NCBI RefSeq assembly: GCF_002214565.1
Contig: NZ_CP015106.1
Span: 186,001-250,000, forward strand
From: Thermococcus radiotolerans
GTDB lineage: Archaea; Methanobacteriota_B; Thermococci; Thermococcales; Thermococcaceae
DNA: 64,000 bases
Direction of reading: 5' to 3'
Shown here in pieces: positions 28,201 through 36,733 of the stretch. The notes under the pieces were generated by a model. That model was not told the DNA's origin. It worked only from the letters and a program-made list of their open reading frames with translations, and ran no database searches. The position numbers and the translations under genes were made by a program. Position 1 is the first letter of the stretch, and the number at the start of each line of letters is the position of its first letter.

Positions 28201-31200
28201 ATACCAACGGTCCCGAGGACCGTGATGCCTCCGTTGATCCTGCTGGAATCAACCTCAAGCTCCGTGAATTCGAACGTGAACTCGCCGGAAAGCACGGCGT
28301 TTTTGACTATCGCTGTTCCCTCATCGAAGCTTCCAGCCCCCCTGTTCTCGACGGTCGAGTCCTTCACGTCCAGCTTTCCGAACTCCCCGGAGAACTCACT
28401 CGCGTTTCCTATCAGCGAGCCGTCGAGGACCCCCAGCGCACCGTTCAGCTGAACGCCGCCGTTGAGGTGGACTTTACAGCCCCGCAGTGTCAGGTTCCCG
28501 GTTTCCTGTATGACAAGCCCTCCGTTGACGCTGAACTCGTGCCCGAGGCATGCCTCGGTGTCGTTTACAATCCAGTCTCCCTCGCTCGGCGGTCCGAGGA
28601 AGACTTTTACGGTCTCTCCCGTCCACAGTCCGCATTCGCTTACCGCCCTGACAGATACGAAGTTCTCACCTGGCCTCAGCAGGCCCGTTAGGTTCGCGGT
28701 TCCGTTGAACTCCGCCCACGGACCACCGTTGATGGAGTAGTGGAATTCCCTGACCTGCACCCCGTTGGTTGCCTCTGCCGACATTACGACGTCTTCGTCC
28801 CGGTAATAGAAGTCTTCCATGTTTATCGAAAGGGCGGGTTTCTCCGGGTTTTTGCAGACTGTCACTTCTCCCTCTGCTGTAATTTGTTTTCCGCAGTCAT
28901 CCGTGGCTGTTATCTCCAGGCTCACCGGCTTTCCTTCCTCAGCCCCCTTCAGAACCGCGTCCTGGATTCCCCAGAGGTCCGCGACGAAATGGCCCCTGAC
29001 AACGTAGAGCCTTTTCACCTTCCCTTCGAAGGGTCCTTCGACGTCATTCTTAACATCCTTAAAGCCCACGACCTCGATGTCGGGCTCAAAGGCGCCCTCG
29101 ATGCTCACCCCCAGGACAGAGGCGCGGTAGGTGTAGGCCTTTGCGAGGCTGTTTGTTACGAACGTGAAGTTCACCGGGAAGCTGAGGGAGTCCGCCTCGT
29201 CCGGCAGGTTCAGTTCGAGACTGCCGCCTTCAACAAAACACATCCTCCCTACCGAGAACGTTCTGACCTCCGTCCCGGTCCTGCGCCAGTAGACGTCCAC
29301 CGCGGAAACCGAGAAGTTGTATTCCCCGCCGGGGATGACGTTGAGCCTTGCCCTGCAGGTATTTTGAGTTGCCCCCATCGCCAGCGGTACACCGTTCCAC
29401 GTGATCCAGCACTCCATCAGGGACACGCTGGAAACCACCGTCACGGTAACCTCTTGGACTTCGCCCGGAAGGACCGTTCCGTTCTCAGGTGTTGGCTCGA
29501 CGTAGTAGAGCACGAACCTAGGCAGGGGTACCGTGAAGCTGACACTCACGGGTTCCCCGCCGTTCCCGTATCTGTCGAAGGTTCTCGCGTACAGGACATG
29601 CGCCCCGTGGCTGAGGTTCATCGAGAATCTCATCTCCTCACCCGGTTCGCCGCTCAGGTTGGCGATGCGGGAGGAGTTCCAGTCGATTATCCTCTCTCCC
29701 TTTTCGTCTTCCCTCTCCTTGGGGTCGAGGTACAGTTCAACCCTCTCGAAGTCGTCGTTATCGGGATTCCTCCAGGTTGCCGTGAACCCGGAACTGTTCG
29801 TGCTGACTTCCAAGTTCTCAACTGGGCCCGGTGCCGCTGTGTCCACAACGCGGACGAGGAGGGTGAGCTCTGCATGGTTTAGAGCGGCATCGTAGATAAC
29901 CACCCGATAAACGTCGGTTCTTACATCATCTGTTCTGACCGGGAATCCAAATGGGACACCGCTCCAGTAGCGCTCCCTCCGCGCAGGAAGCTCCAGATGG
30001 CCGGGCTCGGGATTGAGGTAGACCTCGTAGCTCAGCGGGTGCTCGTCGGTAACGTTTATCTCGAAGGACGCGTTTGAGAGCATCTCTGCGGTGAAGATTC
30101 CCATTTCGGAGCGGGTCATGTTGTTGGCGTGAACCCACAGGATGACCGGTGGCGTTGAGTCCACCTCGACGGTTCTGGTCTCGCTCACCCCGGTGTTGTT
30201 CCCGAGGTCGGTTCCGTAAACCCTGAAGGAGTGCTGGCCGTCGGAGGAGCAGAGTTCGCCGGTAAGGCTCCAGACACTGCCCGAGCCCTCCATCGTGAAG
30301 TTGGTTCCCTCGAACTCGAGAACCGCTTTGCTCAGCTCCTCGCTTGCGTTCACCGCGATGGTCAGGGTGCAGGAACCCAGGAGGGAACCGTTCTCCGGTG
30401 TCGGCGGGATGAACCAGATTTCGGGGGGCTCGTTTTCAGACGGATTCACACGCATCAGCCACCAGTGCCTTGCAACGCCGTTCCCGTTCTCGGCCCTCAC
30501 GCTGACGTTCCAGAGGCCGATGACGAGGCTGGAGTTGGTGTATGTCGAGCTGTTTCCTTCTTCCTCCAGAACGACCGTCCCGTTGACGGCCCACGTAACG
30601 TTCGCCACTTGGTTGAGCGCTATGGAGAAAACCGCCGTTTCGTTTTCCCTGACGGTGACTTCCTCTCCCTCTGGCGAAAACGAGACTATCCTCAGCCCTT
30701 CCTCAACGCGGAAGCAGAGCTTCGGCGTTTCGTTCTCGTTCCCGAAGGTGTCGTTCGCCTTTATGTACCAGCAGAAAACCTTTCCGGCAAAGTTTTCGTC
30801 GGTGTTTATCGTCCCGTTGCTCCAGCCGTCGGTGATTTGGAGCGGCACCTCGCTCCATACGAAGGTCCCATCAACGAAGGTCGCGTTCGTGACCAGGACC
30901 GCCCCTTCTAGATGGGCATCGTCCCACCTCGCGAAGACCTCAACGTCGTCGCCAGCGGTCACTGCGTCCCTGCTCTGGCCGTACTCGAGAAACCCTGGGG
31001 CCGTCGCGTCTATCTCCGCCGTTCTCTCTTCCGTGGCGTTGTTCATTCCCTCGGCCGAGCCGTAAACACGGAAGGTGTAGGTTCCGTCCGCAAGGTTTTC
31101 CTTGATAACCCACCAGCTCCTTCCAGAACCGCTCATGCTCTCGTTGACGCCGTTCCACTCGAGGGTGGCGTTGTCGAGGTCGAGCGAGGAGCTGATGTTG

Positions 31201-34200
31201 ATGATAATCTCCCTCACGTTGAGCATCGCCCCGTCTTCGGGCGTCGGATCGGTGAAGCTGATGCTAAACCCATGCTTTGGATAGACGTACCATGCCCAGA
31301 ACTGGCTCGCCGAGCCGTTTGGGTTCTCGACGACGGCCCTGACGCTGTGCTCTCCCTCTCCCACATCAGAGTTCGTGTAGGTGGATGCTCCAACGTTCTC
31401 CTCCGTCTTCACGATGCTCCCGTCGAGGTACCAGGTGATGTTTACGGTCTGGTCAGCGGTTACCGAGAATTCGACGGTATCGCCGACGTAGCTCTCGACG
31501 GGGCTCTCCGGCGAGTACGAGACTATTTTCGGGGGTGCGTAAACGGTAAAGCACCCCATCGGCGTCGTGTTCACATGGTCGAGGCTGTCCGCTCCGGCTA
31601 TCTGCCAGCAGTAGAGGCCCGGCTCGAGGCCGTCCGTTGAGATCGTGAAGTTGCTCCAGCCCTCGCTTCCCTCAAAGAAGGTCTGGTCTATCCATTCCCA
31701 GGCCGCACCCTCTGTGGCGTTGGTCCTGAGCCTCGCCGAGCTCAGATGGGGGTCGCTCCAGAAGGCGTGGACGTGAACCTCTCCGCCCGGCGGGATGCCT
31801 TCCGCATCCTGGCCGACGTTTGAATACTCCGGGGCCTTCGTGTCAACTTCAAATTCCCTCTCCTCGCTCGTCCCGTTGTTACCGGCTAAGTCCTGGCCGT
31901 AAACCCTGAAGGTATGGGTTCCATCAGCAACGTTCATTGCGTAGTGCCAGTTCTTCCCTGAGCCGAGCATCGTGTAGTTTGCCCCGTCGAACTCAAGGGT
32001 CGCCAGGTCGAGGTTCTCGTTCGAGGTGACGTTTATCACCACGCTTGAGTCGCCGATCAGGGAACCGTCCTTTGGCGTCGGCTCAACGAAGGTGAGGACA
32101 GGTGGGGTGATGTCGTTCTCCTCCTGGGCGAGCGGTGCGAAGATGCCCAATCCCGTCAGGTTGGCCTCGACGAGGTTCTTGTTCGTGTCCAGATGGTGCC
32201 CGCTCGTCCCATCGAGCGTCCAGCCCTCGGTGAAGTGCCATATCTGGAGGCTGTCCTCATTAAGGCCCTCAAGGGCAGAATCGTCGTAATAGAGGCCCAG
32301 ATGGAGCCAGCTGTCCACGTCTATTTCGATATATTCCCCAACGTCGCCGTAGTCCTCCGGCGGTGCCGGCCGGTTCTTCGGAGAAACTCCCCTCACGAGA
32401 CAGTTTCCGGGACAGGTTACCTCCGTTGGAATCCCGTTTATCGTATTCCCGCTCAGCGAGCCGTAGAACTCCGCGATGACGGTTATTGCCCAGGCTTTCG
32501 GCTCGGAGAGGTTAGTCGTCAGTTCGTTGTTGTCTATAAACGAATCCCCCGCGAGGTAGAGGTAGAGGGCATAGCCGGCGTTCTCGCTCACTCCCCCGAT
32601 CGAGACAGTGTTATCGTAAACCCACGCCGAGGTGTAGAAGACCTCTATCCCGTCGGCGCTGTCTCCCCTAACCGTGACCGTGTTGTCGTGGACATCGCTG
32701 GCTCCTCCCTCTTCCTCGTAGACGTAAATTCCGACACCCTGAAAACCTGAAACGCTCACGTCGTTGTTACTAACAACGTTGTCCCCGCCGTAGCTGAGAT
32801 AGATTCCGTAGCGCTCGCTATCCTCGGTTTCGGTTATCGTAATAGTGTTGTCCTCAATCGTACAGTTCTCGACGCCATCCACCCAAACCCCGATGTTCGA
32901 GACCGACGAGGCTATAACAAAGCCGTTCAGCGTAACATTGTCGGAGCTCACGTAGAAGACTGGCTTTCTTCCGTTCGCCCACTCGGAGCCGTCGCCGGTG
33001 ATGCGGGCGTTCTCGCTCGTTTCCACGGTGAGGGGTTTGTCTATCTCCACGCTCTCCGGATACGTTCCGGAGAGGACTACGACCGTCCCTCCATCGACGG
33101 AACCGTCTATTCCGTCCTGGAGCGGCGTCTCGCTGGGGTTGAGGCTCCTGCCCTCGTACCACCAGCCGCTCTCGTTTACATAAACCGTCTCTGCAGGGGT
33201 GAGCGTCGTTGCGGTGTCGTTCACCCACGTGGTGTTGATGTTCCCGGAGTAATCCCTCGTGAGGATTCCAATCGTATGCGTCTCGCCGGGTGAGAGCTCG
33301 TCGAGCCACCACTCACCCTCGTCCGTTTCGTCCTCGAATTTTCCGTCCACATAGATCAGCGCCGTTTCGAAGTCCTCATCCTCCGGGTTGTCCCATGTCC
33401 AGTGGATGTAGTCCGCCCCAACTTCGTGGGCCAGGTTTCTAACGGTCCCCGGCGGCGTCTCGTCTTCCTCACTCACGTCCACGTAGAAGTTTACCTGGGC
33501 CATCCCGGTCTCGTCGCCGGCGAGGGCGTACACCACGAGGAGGTTCTCGCCATCCTGGCCGGTTATCGTGGTGTTCGGCTCGAACGTGACGTTCTCCCCG
33601 CCGTTGAGGGAGTAGCGCCACTCGTCAACCGGCTTGTTGGCAGTGACGTTCAGGTCTATCGTTGCAGTGTTGTATATCTTCTCCTCCGGGGAGAGGATGG
33701 TTACCTGAAGCTCCTCGCCCACCTGCTCCTCCGTGTAGCTGACGGCAGCGTTGTCGAAGTCCATATGCGACTCGAGGGAGGAGGCGTCCCATCCCCCCAT
33801 AACGAACTGGAACCTCGTGGTTCCCGCCATGCTGGTGGTGTAGATGGTCTTCACGAGAACGCCGCTTTCCCAGAACTCAAAGCGGTCCTTGTAGATCACG
33901 ACCTTGAACGGGACGTAACTGGTCGGAATTTCGCGGTATTCCATCTGAGACGTGCCATCGTACCGGTACGATATTTTTGGGCCCTGCCAACTTATGTAGT
34001 GCACTCCAATGTATTTTCCAGTATCCAGATCAACGACGTGGACGAGCATCTCTGCCGTGTACGGGTCGAGGAACTCCCACTCGGCCTCGAAACTCACGGA
34101 ACTCCAGTTGCTGACGTCAATTTCCCGGCTCTTCAATAGTGCGTGTCCGGAGTCCCATCCGCCGTGGCCGTAGGTAACCACCTGAATTTCCTCATTGGAT

Positions 34201-34388
34201 TCAGTAACGCTGTTCCCGTCGCCCACTACCTCGGTGCTCCACTTCGTCACATCGAGGCTGTTGTCGTTGAAGTCGTCCTGAAAAACGTACGTCCCCTGGG
34301 CCTGGACAACGTGGGAAACACCGACAAAGCCCACGTTTAGGTATGAGCTAATTAAAAGGTAGACAAGAAAGAGTGTGCTTTTTTTCAT
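22284..34388 (-). CDS. Giant modular cell-surface protein (about 4034 residues)
   Basis: ATG 34388 follows a GGAGGTG site and opens a signal peptide (KKSTLFLVYLLISSYLNVGFVG); 17 codons upstream in frame are unsupported. Modules in order: LamG-like sandwich (35-195); fibronectin-like domains; right-handed beta-helix of NosD type (about 400-645); at least four Ig-like repeats opening with phrases such as FVEPTPKDGSL or IPPTPENGSL (about 760-1645); a second, longer beta-helix (about 1940-2730) interrupted by a jelly-roll-like segment; CARDB-like domains; an alpha-helical block (about 3315-3550); a PGF-pre-PGF-like domain near 3900-3985. A Thr/Pro stalk and a C-terminal membrane helix ending YTYRRR complete it. 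Very many Asn-x-Ser/Thr sequons suggest heavy glycosylation. Likely adhesion, carbohydrate binding or S-layer association; substrate unknown. No frameshift was noticed across 12 kb. Confidence 0.88.
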   Translation of the reverse strand: MKKSTLFLVYLLISSYLNVGFVGVSHVVQAQGTYVFQDDFNDNSLDVTKWSTEVVGDGNSVTESNEEIQVVTYGHGGWDSGHALLKSREIDVSNWSSVSFEAEWEFLDPYTAEMLVHVVDLDTGKYIGVHYISWQGPKISYRYDGTSQMEYREIPTSYVPFKVVIYKDRFEFWESGVLVKTIYTTSMAGTTRFQFVMGGWDASSLESHMDFDNAAVSYTEEQVGEELQVTILSPEEKIYNTATIDLNVTANKPVDEWRYSLNGGENVTFEPNTTITGQDGENLLVVYALAGDETGMAQVNFYVDVSEEDETPPGTVRNLAHEVGADYIHWTWDNPEDEDFETALIYVDGKFEDETDEGEWWLDELSPGETHTIGILTRDYSGNINTTWVNDTATTLTPAETVYVNESGWWYEGRSLNPSETPLQDGIDGSVDGGTVVVLSGTYPESVEIDKPLTVETSENARITGDGSEWANGRKPVFYVSSDNVTLNGFVIASSVSNIGVWVDGVENCTIEDNTITITETEDSERYGIYLSYGGDNVVSNNDVSVSGFQGVGIYVYEEEGGASDVHDNTVTVRGDSADGIEVFYTSAWVYDNTVSIGGVSENAGYALYLYLAGDSFIDNNELTTNLSEPKAWAITVIAEFYGSLSGNTINGIPTEVTCPGNCLVRGVSPKNRPAPPEDYGDVGEYIEIDVDSWLHLGLYYDDSALEGLNEDSLQIWHFTEGWTLDGTSGHHLDTNKNLVEANLTGLGIFAPLAQEENDITPPVLTFVEPTPKDGSLIGDSSVVINVTSNENLDLATLEFDGANYTMLGSGKNWHYAMNVADGTHTFRVYGQDLAGNNGTSEEREFEVDTKAPEYSNVGQDAEGIPPGGEVHVHAFWSDPHLSSARLRTNATEGAAWEWIDQTFFEGSEGWSNFTISTDGLEPGLYCWQIAGADSLDHVNTTPMGCFTVYAPPKIVSYSPESPVESYVGDTVEFSVTADQTVNITWYLDGSIVKTEENVGASTYTNSDVGEGEHSVRAVVENPNGSASQFWAWYVYPKHGFSISFTDPTPEDGAMLNVREIIINISSSLDLDNATLEWNGVNESMSGSGRSWWVIKENLADGTYTFRVYGSAEGMNNATEERTAEIDATAPGFLEYGQSRDAVTAGDDVEVFARWDDAHLEGAVLVTNATFVDGTFVWSEVPLQITDGWSNGTINTDENFAGKVFCWYIKANDTFGNENETPKLCFRVEEGLRIVSFSPEGEEVTVRENETAVFSIALNQVANVTWAVNGTVVLEEEGNSSTYTNSSLVIGLWNVSVRAENGNGVARHWWLMRVNPSENEPPEIWFIPPTPENGSLLGSCTLTIAVNASEELSKAVLEFEGTNFTMEGSGSVWSLTGELCSSDGQHSFRVYGTDLGNNTGVSETRTVEVDSTPPVILWVHANNMTRSEMGIFTAEMLSNASFEINVTDEHPLSYEVYLNPEPGHLELPARRERYWSGVPFGFPVRTDDVRTDVYRVVIYDAALNHAELTLLVRVVDTAAPGPVENLEVSTNSSGFTATWRNPDNDDFERVELYLDPKEREDEKGERIIDWNSSRIANLSGEPGEEMRFSMNLSHGAHVLYARTFDRYGNGGEPVSVSFTVPLPRFVLYYVEPTPENGTVLPGEVQEVTVTVVSSVSLMECWITWNGVPLAMGATQNTCRARLNVIPGGEYNFSVSAVDVYWRRTGTEVRTFSVGRMCFVEGGSLELNLPDEADSLSFPVNFTFVTNSLAKAYTYRASVLGVSIEGAFEPDIEVVGFKDVKNDVEGPFEGKVKRLYVVRGHFVADLWGIQDAVLKGAEEGKPVSLEITATDDCGKQITAEGEVTVCKNPEKPALSINMEDFYYRDEDVVMSAEATNGVQVREFHYSINGGPWAEFNGTANLTGLLRPGENFVSVRAVSECGLWTGETVKVFLGPPSEGDWIVNDTEACLGHEFSVNGGLVIQETGNLTLRGCKVHLNGGVQLNGALGVLDGSLIGNASEFSGEFGKLDVKDSTVENRGAGSFDEGTAIVKNAVLSGEFTFEFTELEVDSSRINGGITVLGTVGITNNVVTGGSGITLAGSNEGTIENVTVRDCAYGIHLINDNGKDVTFRNILVENPREAGLFMDLLPGYWFGEGVFTNLTVIGGEVIINGGSATFNRSRIEQGDGYAVLADAAGRVLTFKNSSVGGKGILVRKLATLSLMDSNLTGDVTGDLGYFEVLVSPETRASLRGGAAENIHGDVRGVLSLVDYTLDGGDVTVGAGGTLRVEDTDGIPATKPSDGDASVLRNMRIQEMSTEEEAHLVVLNSRLENTTIVTDSKWLLIRGSVVNGKISLNTGDESLSGGLSETPAFSSMTNWYHTTGPLSENWYYSQDTTGMTESDAPFFVQAYTAPSGWGSGTALGEFATLYLKKTFTVEELPTEAVLSYSAVGRVEIYVNGRKVVDDNKVGGMSFSGMRLHGVPHSGSADVAPYLLPGRNLIAVRVELPSTYPYQHLGAFRASLTLKSGLSAITDSVLSGEVSGYGTRAVLARDEVHAKLSFGYVSWVTISDSRVHGTVDVVGRIELVNSELIGNGSGTGLKRTDYGVILVENSMIHGFGYGIMGASEVNVTESEIYDNDVGIHLRSAKILVKDSYVRDNGVGIETHNVTGHIENNVIYGNTVGIALNTGEDIYTSGNGLSITHDTIVGNSLGIRFDGSYGSGYVSVTESLIQNNDLGLLLNSTLTPEVRFDSLVNYRDVLIESRFSPTLRDIDWGGTEPVMVPSYPEGFMYTCDGEVRDDYDILAKNWKPVILLNSTETGEDWGSSLLSAFLRVYPLENGSVKGVVTLAGRAVSRDGLSKVVYSLERNGSVETLAEVSVGSETYDDYVLLDTLGMNLTGQGMLRFTAVDSTGKNLTSAVSVYFANAEIVIENVSVDNATNIYSLYNVEYLTDDAGNEIPWNFTQNYGRFANVTVMLRNTGLINGTARVVLDLPGYVERHTGNVEGLAYLPPNGSLVLEFSIPVVEYDWGTLTWDVLPDELPSLGRFTARVKLYDTDNVLREEIPVRIGFTLGPVFKITGYTMYPYSRAYCESYPDFCHNNPPYDGDGDDTVEAAESHHFDLSYENVGDEDAEVRIIDLTDHIPERYPGEKILRGQSAYIFSDSSALIDTTPGSFDLLGSAPVGGEKQGKDLFIEWWNDVPPVMIPPVNFSGQYLTNAMFYYSTEDGRNYYTPSLNYKKRPVKALNKTFVVQTVRMNPIDVKVVAVKDGKTYVTLHNTNGNVYYDYFVQGTYGPGEGYRWYHFIPPDFTMKAIAEDSLEPNRTIPHYRIIVGAMPSMTGNILKWFASTLNALLGVLGVDVPADTITLALAHTAVKIVNLAETVDFQTESESFESINSSARSSDVDAAIMASNETVIAPVGIDTFARLEKNYGMDRGYYNSLKNLDELPAAQQAEMVGKFTKAIVLDEDLQILLLETIIEVSDMNLYYNLAKIAKGVYSGDQGEIIGAGGAIGTAALKKALKEAAKEAVLEEVKKTSYYKELTPEEQKVYKKKVGKGVGAVVAYAFDMSQFVTYVVLAPVPGTRTIYVLDPPSNFTVHSEESNVTVLGGGAVGVGRGSVSLSLGDVDVYRATYVASTESLPIATLFNGTLLWMRTSVEGRRNGEMLGNVTITMRPTAESANHLLAAFRDGDMVETLLGGYFAEKPLWDVSMDGGTVIITASGILNAQPYEEETSIDIFTNTSVTLANVTRIGRYGNVIEIRPSFVPLNSTDVNVTGNASVGVSEDVITVVRGRVEIPEIDATPLTLPQGERITITVPAECAVEWRFDGEVGQGIFVPTDGAEPGNHTLEVTCLIGNLSASRNFTVAIAQPQVIVRKTSGALVEGSGFIVLEFGTDLQMISLVAPGELKGVVAVSQNPGGTVDGYLVYSTFNVTHPKNWSVENVTLYFRVPRKWFEENNISPEELVLLHREGDWVKYRPVLEYRDGEYLQYHASVPSLSVFAVAGKAKAEEHETPTETPVHAESTPETTSTPAPKGGNTAYYILAALVILALIGVYTYRRR

Positions 34389-34618
34389 ACTTGGCACCTC
34401 CAACACAAGAAGAGCCGGGCTGCGTTGAGCTTGGACCAAGTGATTAAAACAACGGCGTTATTTGAGCCTGCAGTCCGAGGCTCTCCTTACATCATGGTAT
34501 CATAGGCCCAACTACGCTTCCAAAGTATAATAAGCTTTTGGTAAATCTCCAAAATGTTGAAAAAGCTACAATAGGCGTTTCCTCCCCAGCACTGGCCAGT
34601 AATGTGTACTTTAATGTG

Positions 34619-34915
34619 TCACATTTCTTCGAAAATCGGCGGCCTCGGTTTTCTGAAGGCGGCATCAAGCTCCGCCCTTCTCCTGCTGACCTTTTCGAGG
34701 AGGTTCCTCACCCTCTCGTCATCGGGATACTTCCTCATCAGGCTCACGAGGATGCCCTCGGCGAAACCGAGGATGGAGACCTCTATGAACTCCTTCCCCT
34801 TCTTGCTCTCAAGCCCCTCGTTGAGAGCCACGAATGAGTCTATCCTCCCGACAAGGCGTGTTTCTCCGAGTTTCTCGCACAGCTCCCTCAGTTCTCCAAT
34901 CTCAGGAACGTCCAC
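34619..34915 (-). CDS. Conserved hypothetical small helical protein
   Basis: A 98-residue, charged, mostly helical protein (EIGELRELCEKLGETRLVGRIDSFVALNEGLESKKGKEF). No membrane segment or motif is recognised. It lies 11 bases downstream of the TatD-family gene on the same strand, so it is probably the second gene of that operon. Codon use matches its neighbours. The function is unknown. Confidence 0.65.
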   Translation of the reverse strand: MDVPEIGELRELCEKLGETRLVGRIDSFVALNEGLESKKGKEFIEVSILGFAEGILVSLMRKYPDDERVRNLLEKVSRRRAELDAAFRKPRPPIFEEM

Positions 34916-34926
34916 ATCAACACCCC

Positions 34927-35685
34927 CTAGAGCTTCAAACCGAAGAACCTCACGGCGTTTTTTTCGGTTGCCCTCTCAACTTCCTCGAACTTCAAGCCCT
35001 TAAGCTTTGCCACCTCAGCAATGGCAACGCGGACGTTGCATGGAGTGTTCCTCTGTCCCTTTACTGGACTCATGTAGGGCGCGTCCGTCTCCACCAGTAT
35101 ATTTTCAACCTCAAGTGCCTCCGCCGCGGCCTTCACCTCTGGGATGAACACTATCCCCGTGTTTATTCCGACGGGGTGTCCGTTCTCGGCTATTTCCCTC
35201 GCCAGCTCAACGCTTCCAGAGAACGAGTGGAAGTACGCCCTAACTCCAACTCTCTGGACGAGTTCGAAGGCCTCCCTTTCGGCCTCTCTAGCGTGGATGA
35301 CGACGGGGAGGTTGAGTTCAGCGGCGAGCCCCAGGAAATTCAGGAAAATTTTCCTCTGGTTCTCCCTCTGAGTTTCGTTTTCCGCATAGTGGTAGTCCAG
35401 CCCTATCTCGCCTATCGCCACTATCTCGTCCCTGTGGGTCAGGATGAACTCCTCAACCTTCTTCACCTTCTCCCAGTTGCCCCTCCTCGCTTCGTTGGGG
35501 TGGTATCCGAGGGTGGGGAAGATGAATCCGAAGTAGGGTTTTAACATTTCCCAGCTCTTCCAGACGTGGGCTTTGCGGTACTCGGTTATGGAGTCCACAA
35601 CGGCCTTCAGCTCCCCTCTGCACTCTTCTATCATACGCGGTGCGTCCTTTTTGTAGAACTCGAAATGGGCGTGGGCATCAAGCAT
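34927..35685 (-). CDS. TatD-family metal-dependent hydrolase
   Basis: A 252-residue TIM-barrel protein of the TatD deoxyribonuclease family. Metal ligands are in DAHAHF (residues 3-8), the Glu of GEIGLDYHY, the histidines of VIHARE and FHSFSG, and the Asp of LVETDAPYM. ATG 35685 is chosen because homologues begin with MLDAHAH; the frame extends 19 codons further upstream without family similarity. Bacterial members act as 3'-5' exonucleases in DNA repair or RNA quality control; the archaeal role is not defined. Confidence 0.88.
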   Translation of the reverse strand: MLDAHAHFEFYKKDAPRMIEECRGELKAVVDSITEYRKAHVWKSWEMLKPYFGFIFPTLGYHPNEARRGNWEKVKKVEEFILTHRDEIVAIGEIGLDYHYAENETQRENQRKIFLNFLGLAAELNLPVVIHAREAEREAFELVQRVGVRAYFHSFSGSVELAREIAENGHPVGINTGIVFIPEVKAAAEALEVENILVETDAPYMSPVKGQRNTPCNVRVAIAEVAKLKGLKFEEVERATEKNAVRFFGLKL

Positions 35686-35758
35686 GTTTCTCGCTTCATG
35701 GATGGATAGAAAAGCTTTTCCGTTGTTTGGGTGATTATTCACCGGAGGTCAAAGTACC

Positions 35759-36733
35759 ATGGAAAACGAGGAGGGTTCCACAATCAGTATGGACGAGATA
35801 GTGGAGGCGCTTAGGGATAAGTCTCCGAAGGAGCTTTTAAGCTACGCCATCTTCAATGAGGAAGAGGAGGCGAAGTACTACGCCAAACTCGCCGACAAGG
35901 CCAAGAGGGCCAGCATCAAGGCGCTGTTCATCAAGATGAGCGAGGACAGCAAGGGTCATCACGACTGGCTGTACGGGCTCTTCAAGAAAATGTACCCCGA
36001 CGAGGAGCCGGTGAAGGTTGAGGCTCCCCCCGTTGAGGTGGCCCCGTTCTATCCTGAGTTCGAGAGCGTCGAGGACTACATCTCGGCCCTCAAGTACTGC
36101 ATGGAAAGCGAGCTGTTCGCTAAGAAGACCTACGAGCTTCTGGCCAGGGTTGCCAAGGACGAAGATACGAGGGCATTCGCGCTCAACCTGGCCGCGATGG
36201 AGGAGGATCACTACAATTCAATCAGGAAGATGTACGAGCTCATACTCTCCCTTGAGGAGAAGGAGATAACCCCCGAAAAGCTTGAGCCCGGGGGATACCT
36301 CTTCACCGATGAGCTGAAGGCAAAGTACTTCCTCATAGACCTTCTGGAAAGTGGCGTTGGGCTGTCGGTGGCCATACGGGAAAAGCCCGAGAAGTTCCTC
36401 GAAATGCTAGATAGCACTAAGGTCAGCGTGGTGTGGATAACCAAAACCGAGGTCGAGGATTCAATACGTCCCGACGAGATACCCCTGCTCAAGAGGAGGT
36501 TCTGCGAATTTCTGGGCAAGAGGTCCAAAGGTGACAAAAAGGGTGCGGTTTTCCTTCAGAACCTCAGCTACCTCGCGCTTGAGCTCGGCTTCAAGAGCAT
36601 GATGGACGTCGTACTTTACCTGAAGGACTGCGCACTCCTCTACGACGGCTACATCCTGGCCACGGCAGTTAAGGACGCGTTCAGCCCCCGCGAGTGGGCG
36701 CTCCTCACCTCGGAGCTCAGGGAGGTCTCCTGA
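35759..36733 (+). CDS. Ferritin-like/rubrerythrin-type domain fused to DUF835
   Basis: A 324-residue protein. Residues 25-165 form a four-helix, ferritin-like bundle carrying ExxH-type metal ligands (FNEEEEAKYY, EDSKGHHDWLY, ESELFAKKTYE, AMEEDHYNSI). Residues 180-324 match DUF835 (GYLFTDELKAKYFLIDLLESGVGLSVAIREKP). DUF835 is found mainly in Thermococcales, often fused to membrane or signalling domains, and resembles the MEDS/KaiC-like fold. The fusion suggests that iron or peroxide sensing is passed to a signalling module; that is inference. No rubredoxin-like CxxC domain is present. ATG 35759 follows GGAGGT. Confidence 0.8.
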   Translation: MENEEGSTISMDEIVEALRDKSPKELLSYAIFNEEEEAKYYAKLADKAKRASIKALFIKMSEDSKGHHDWLYGLFKKMYPDEEPVKVEAPPVEVAPFYPEFESVEDYISALKYCMESELFAKKTYELLARVAKDEDTRAFALNLAAMEEDHYNSIRKMYELILSLEEKEITPEKLEPGGYLFTDELKAKYFLIDLLESGVGLSVAIREKPEKFLEMLDSTKVSVVWITKTEVEDSIRPDEIPLLKRRFCEFLGKRSKGDKKGAVFLQNLSYLALELGFKSMMDVVLYLKDCALLYDGYILATAVKDAFSPREWALLTSELREVS

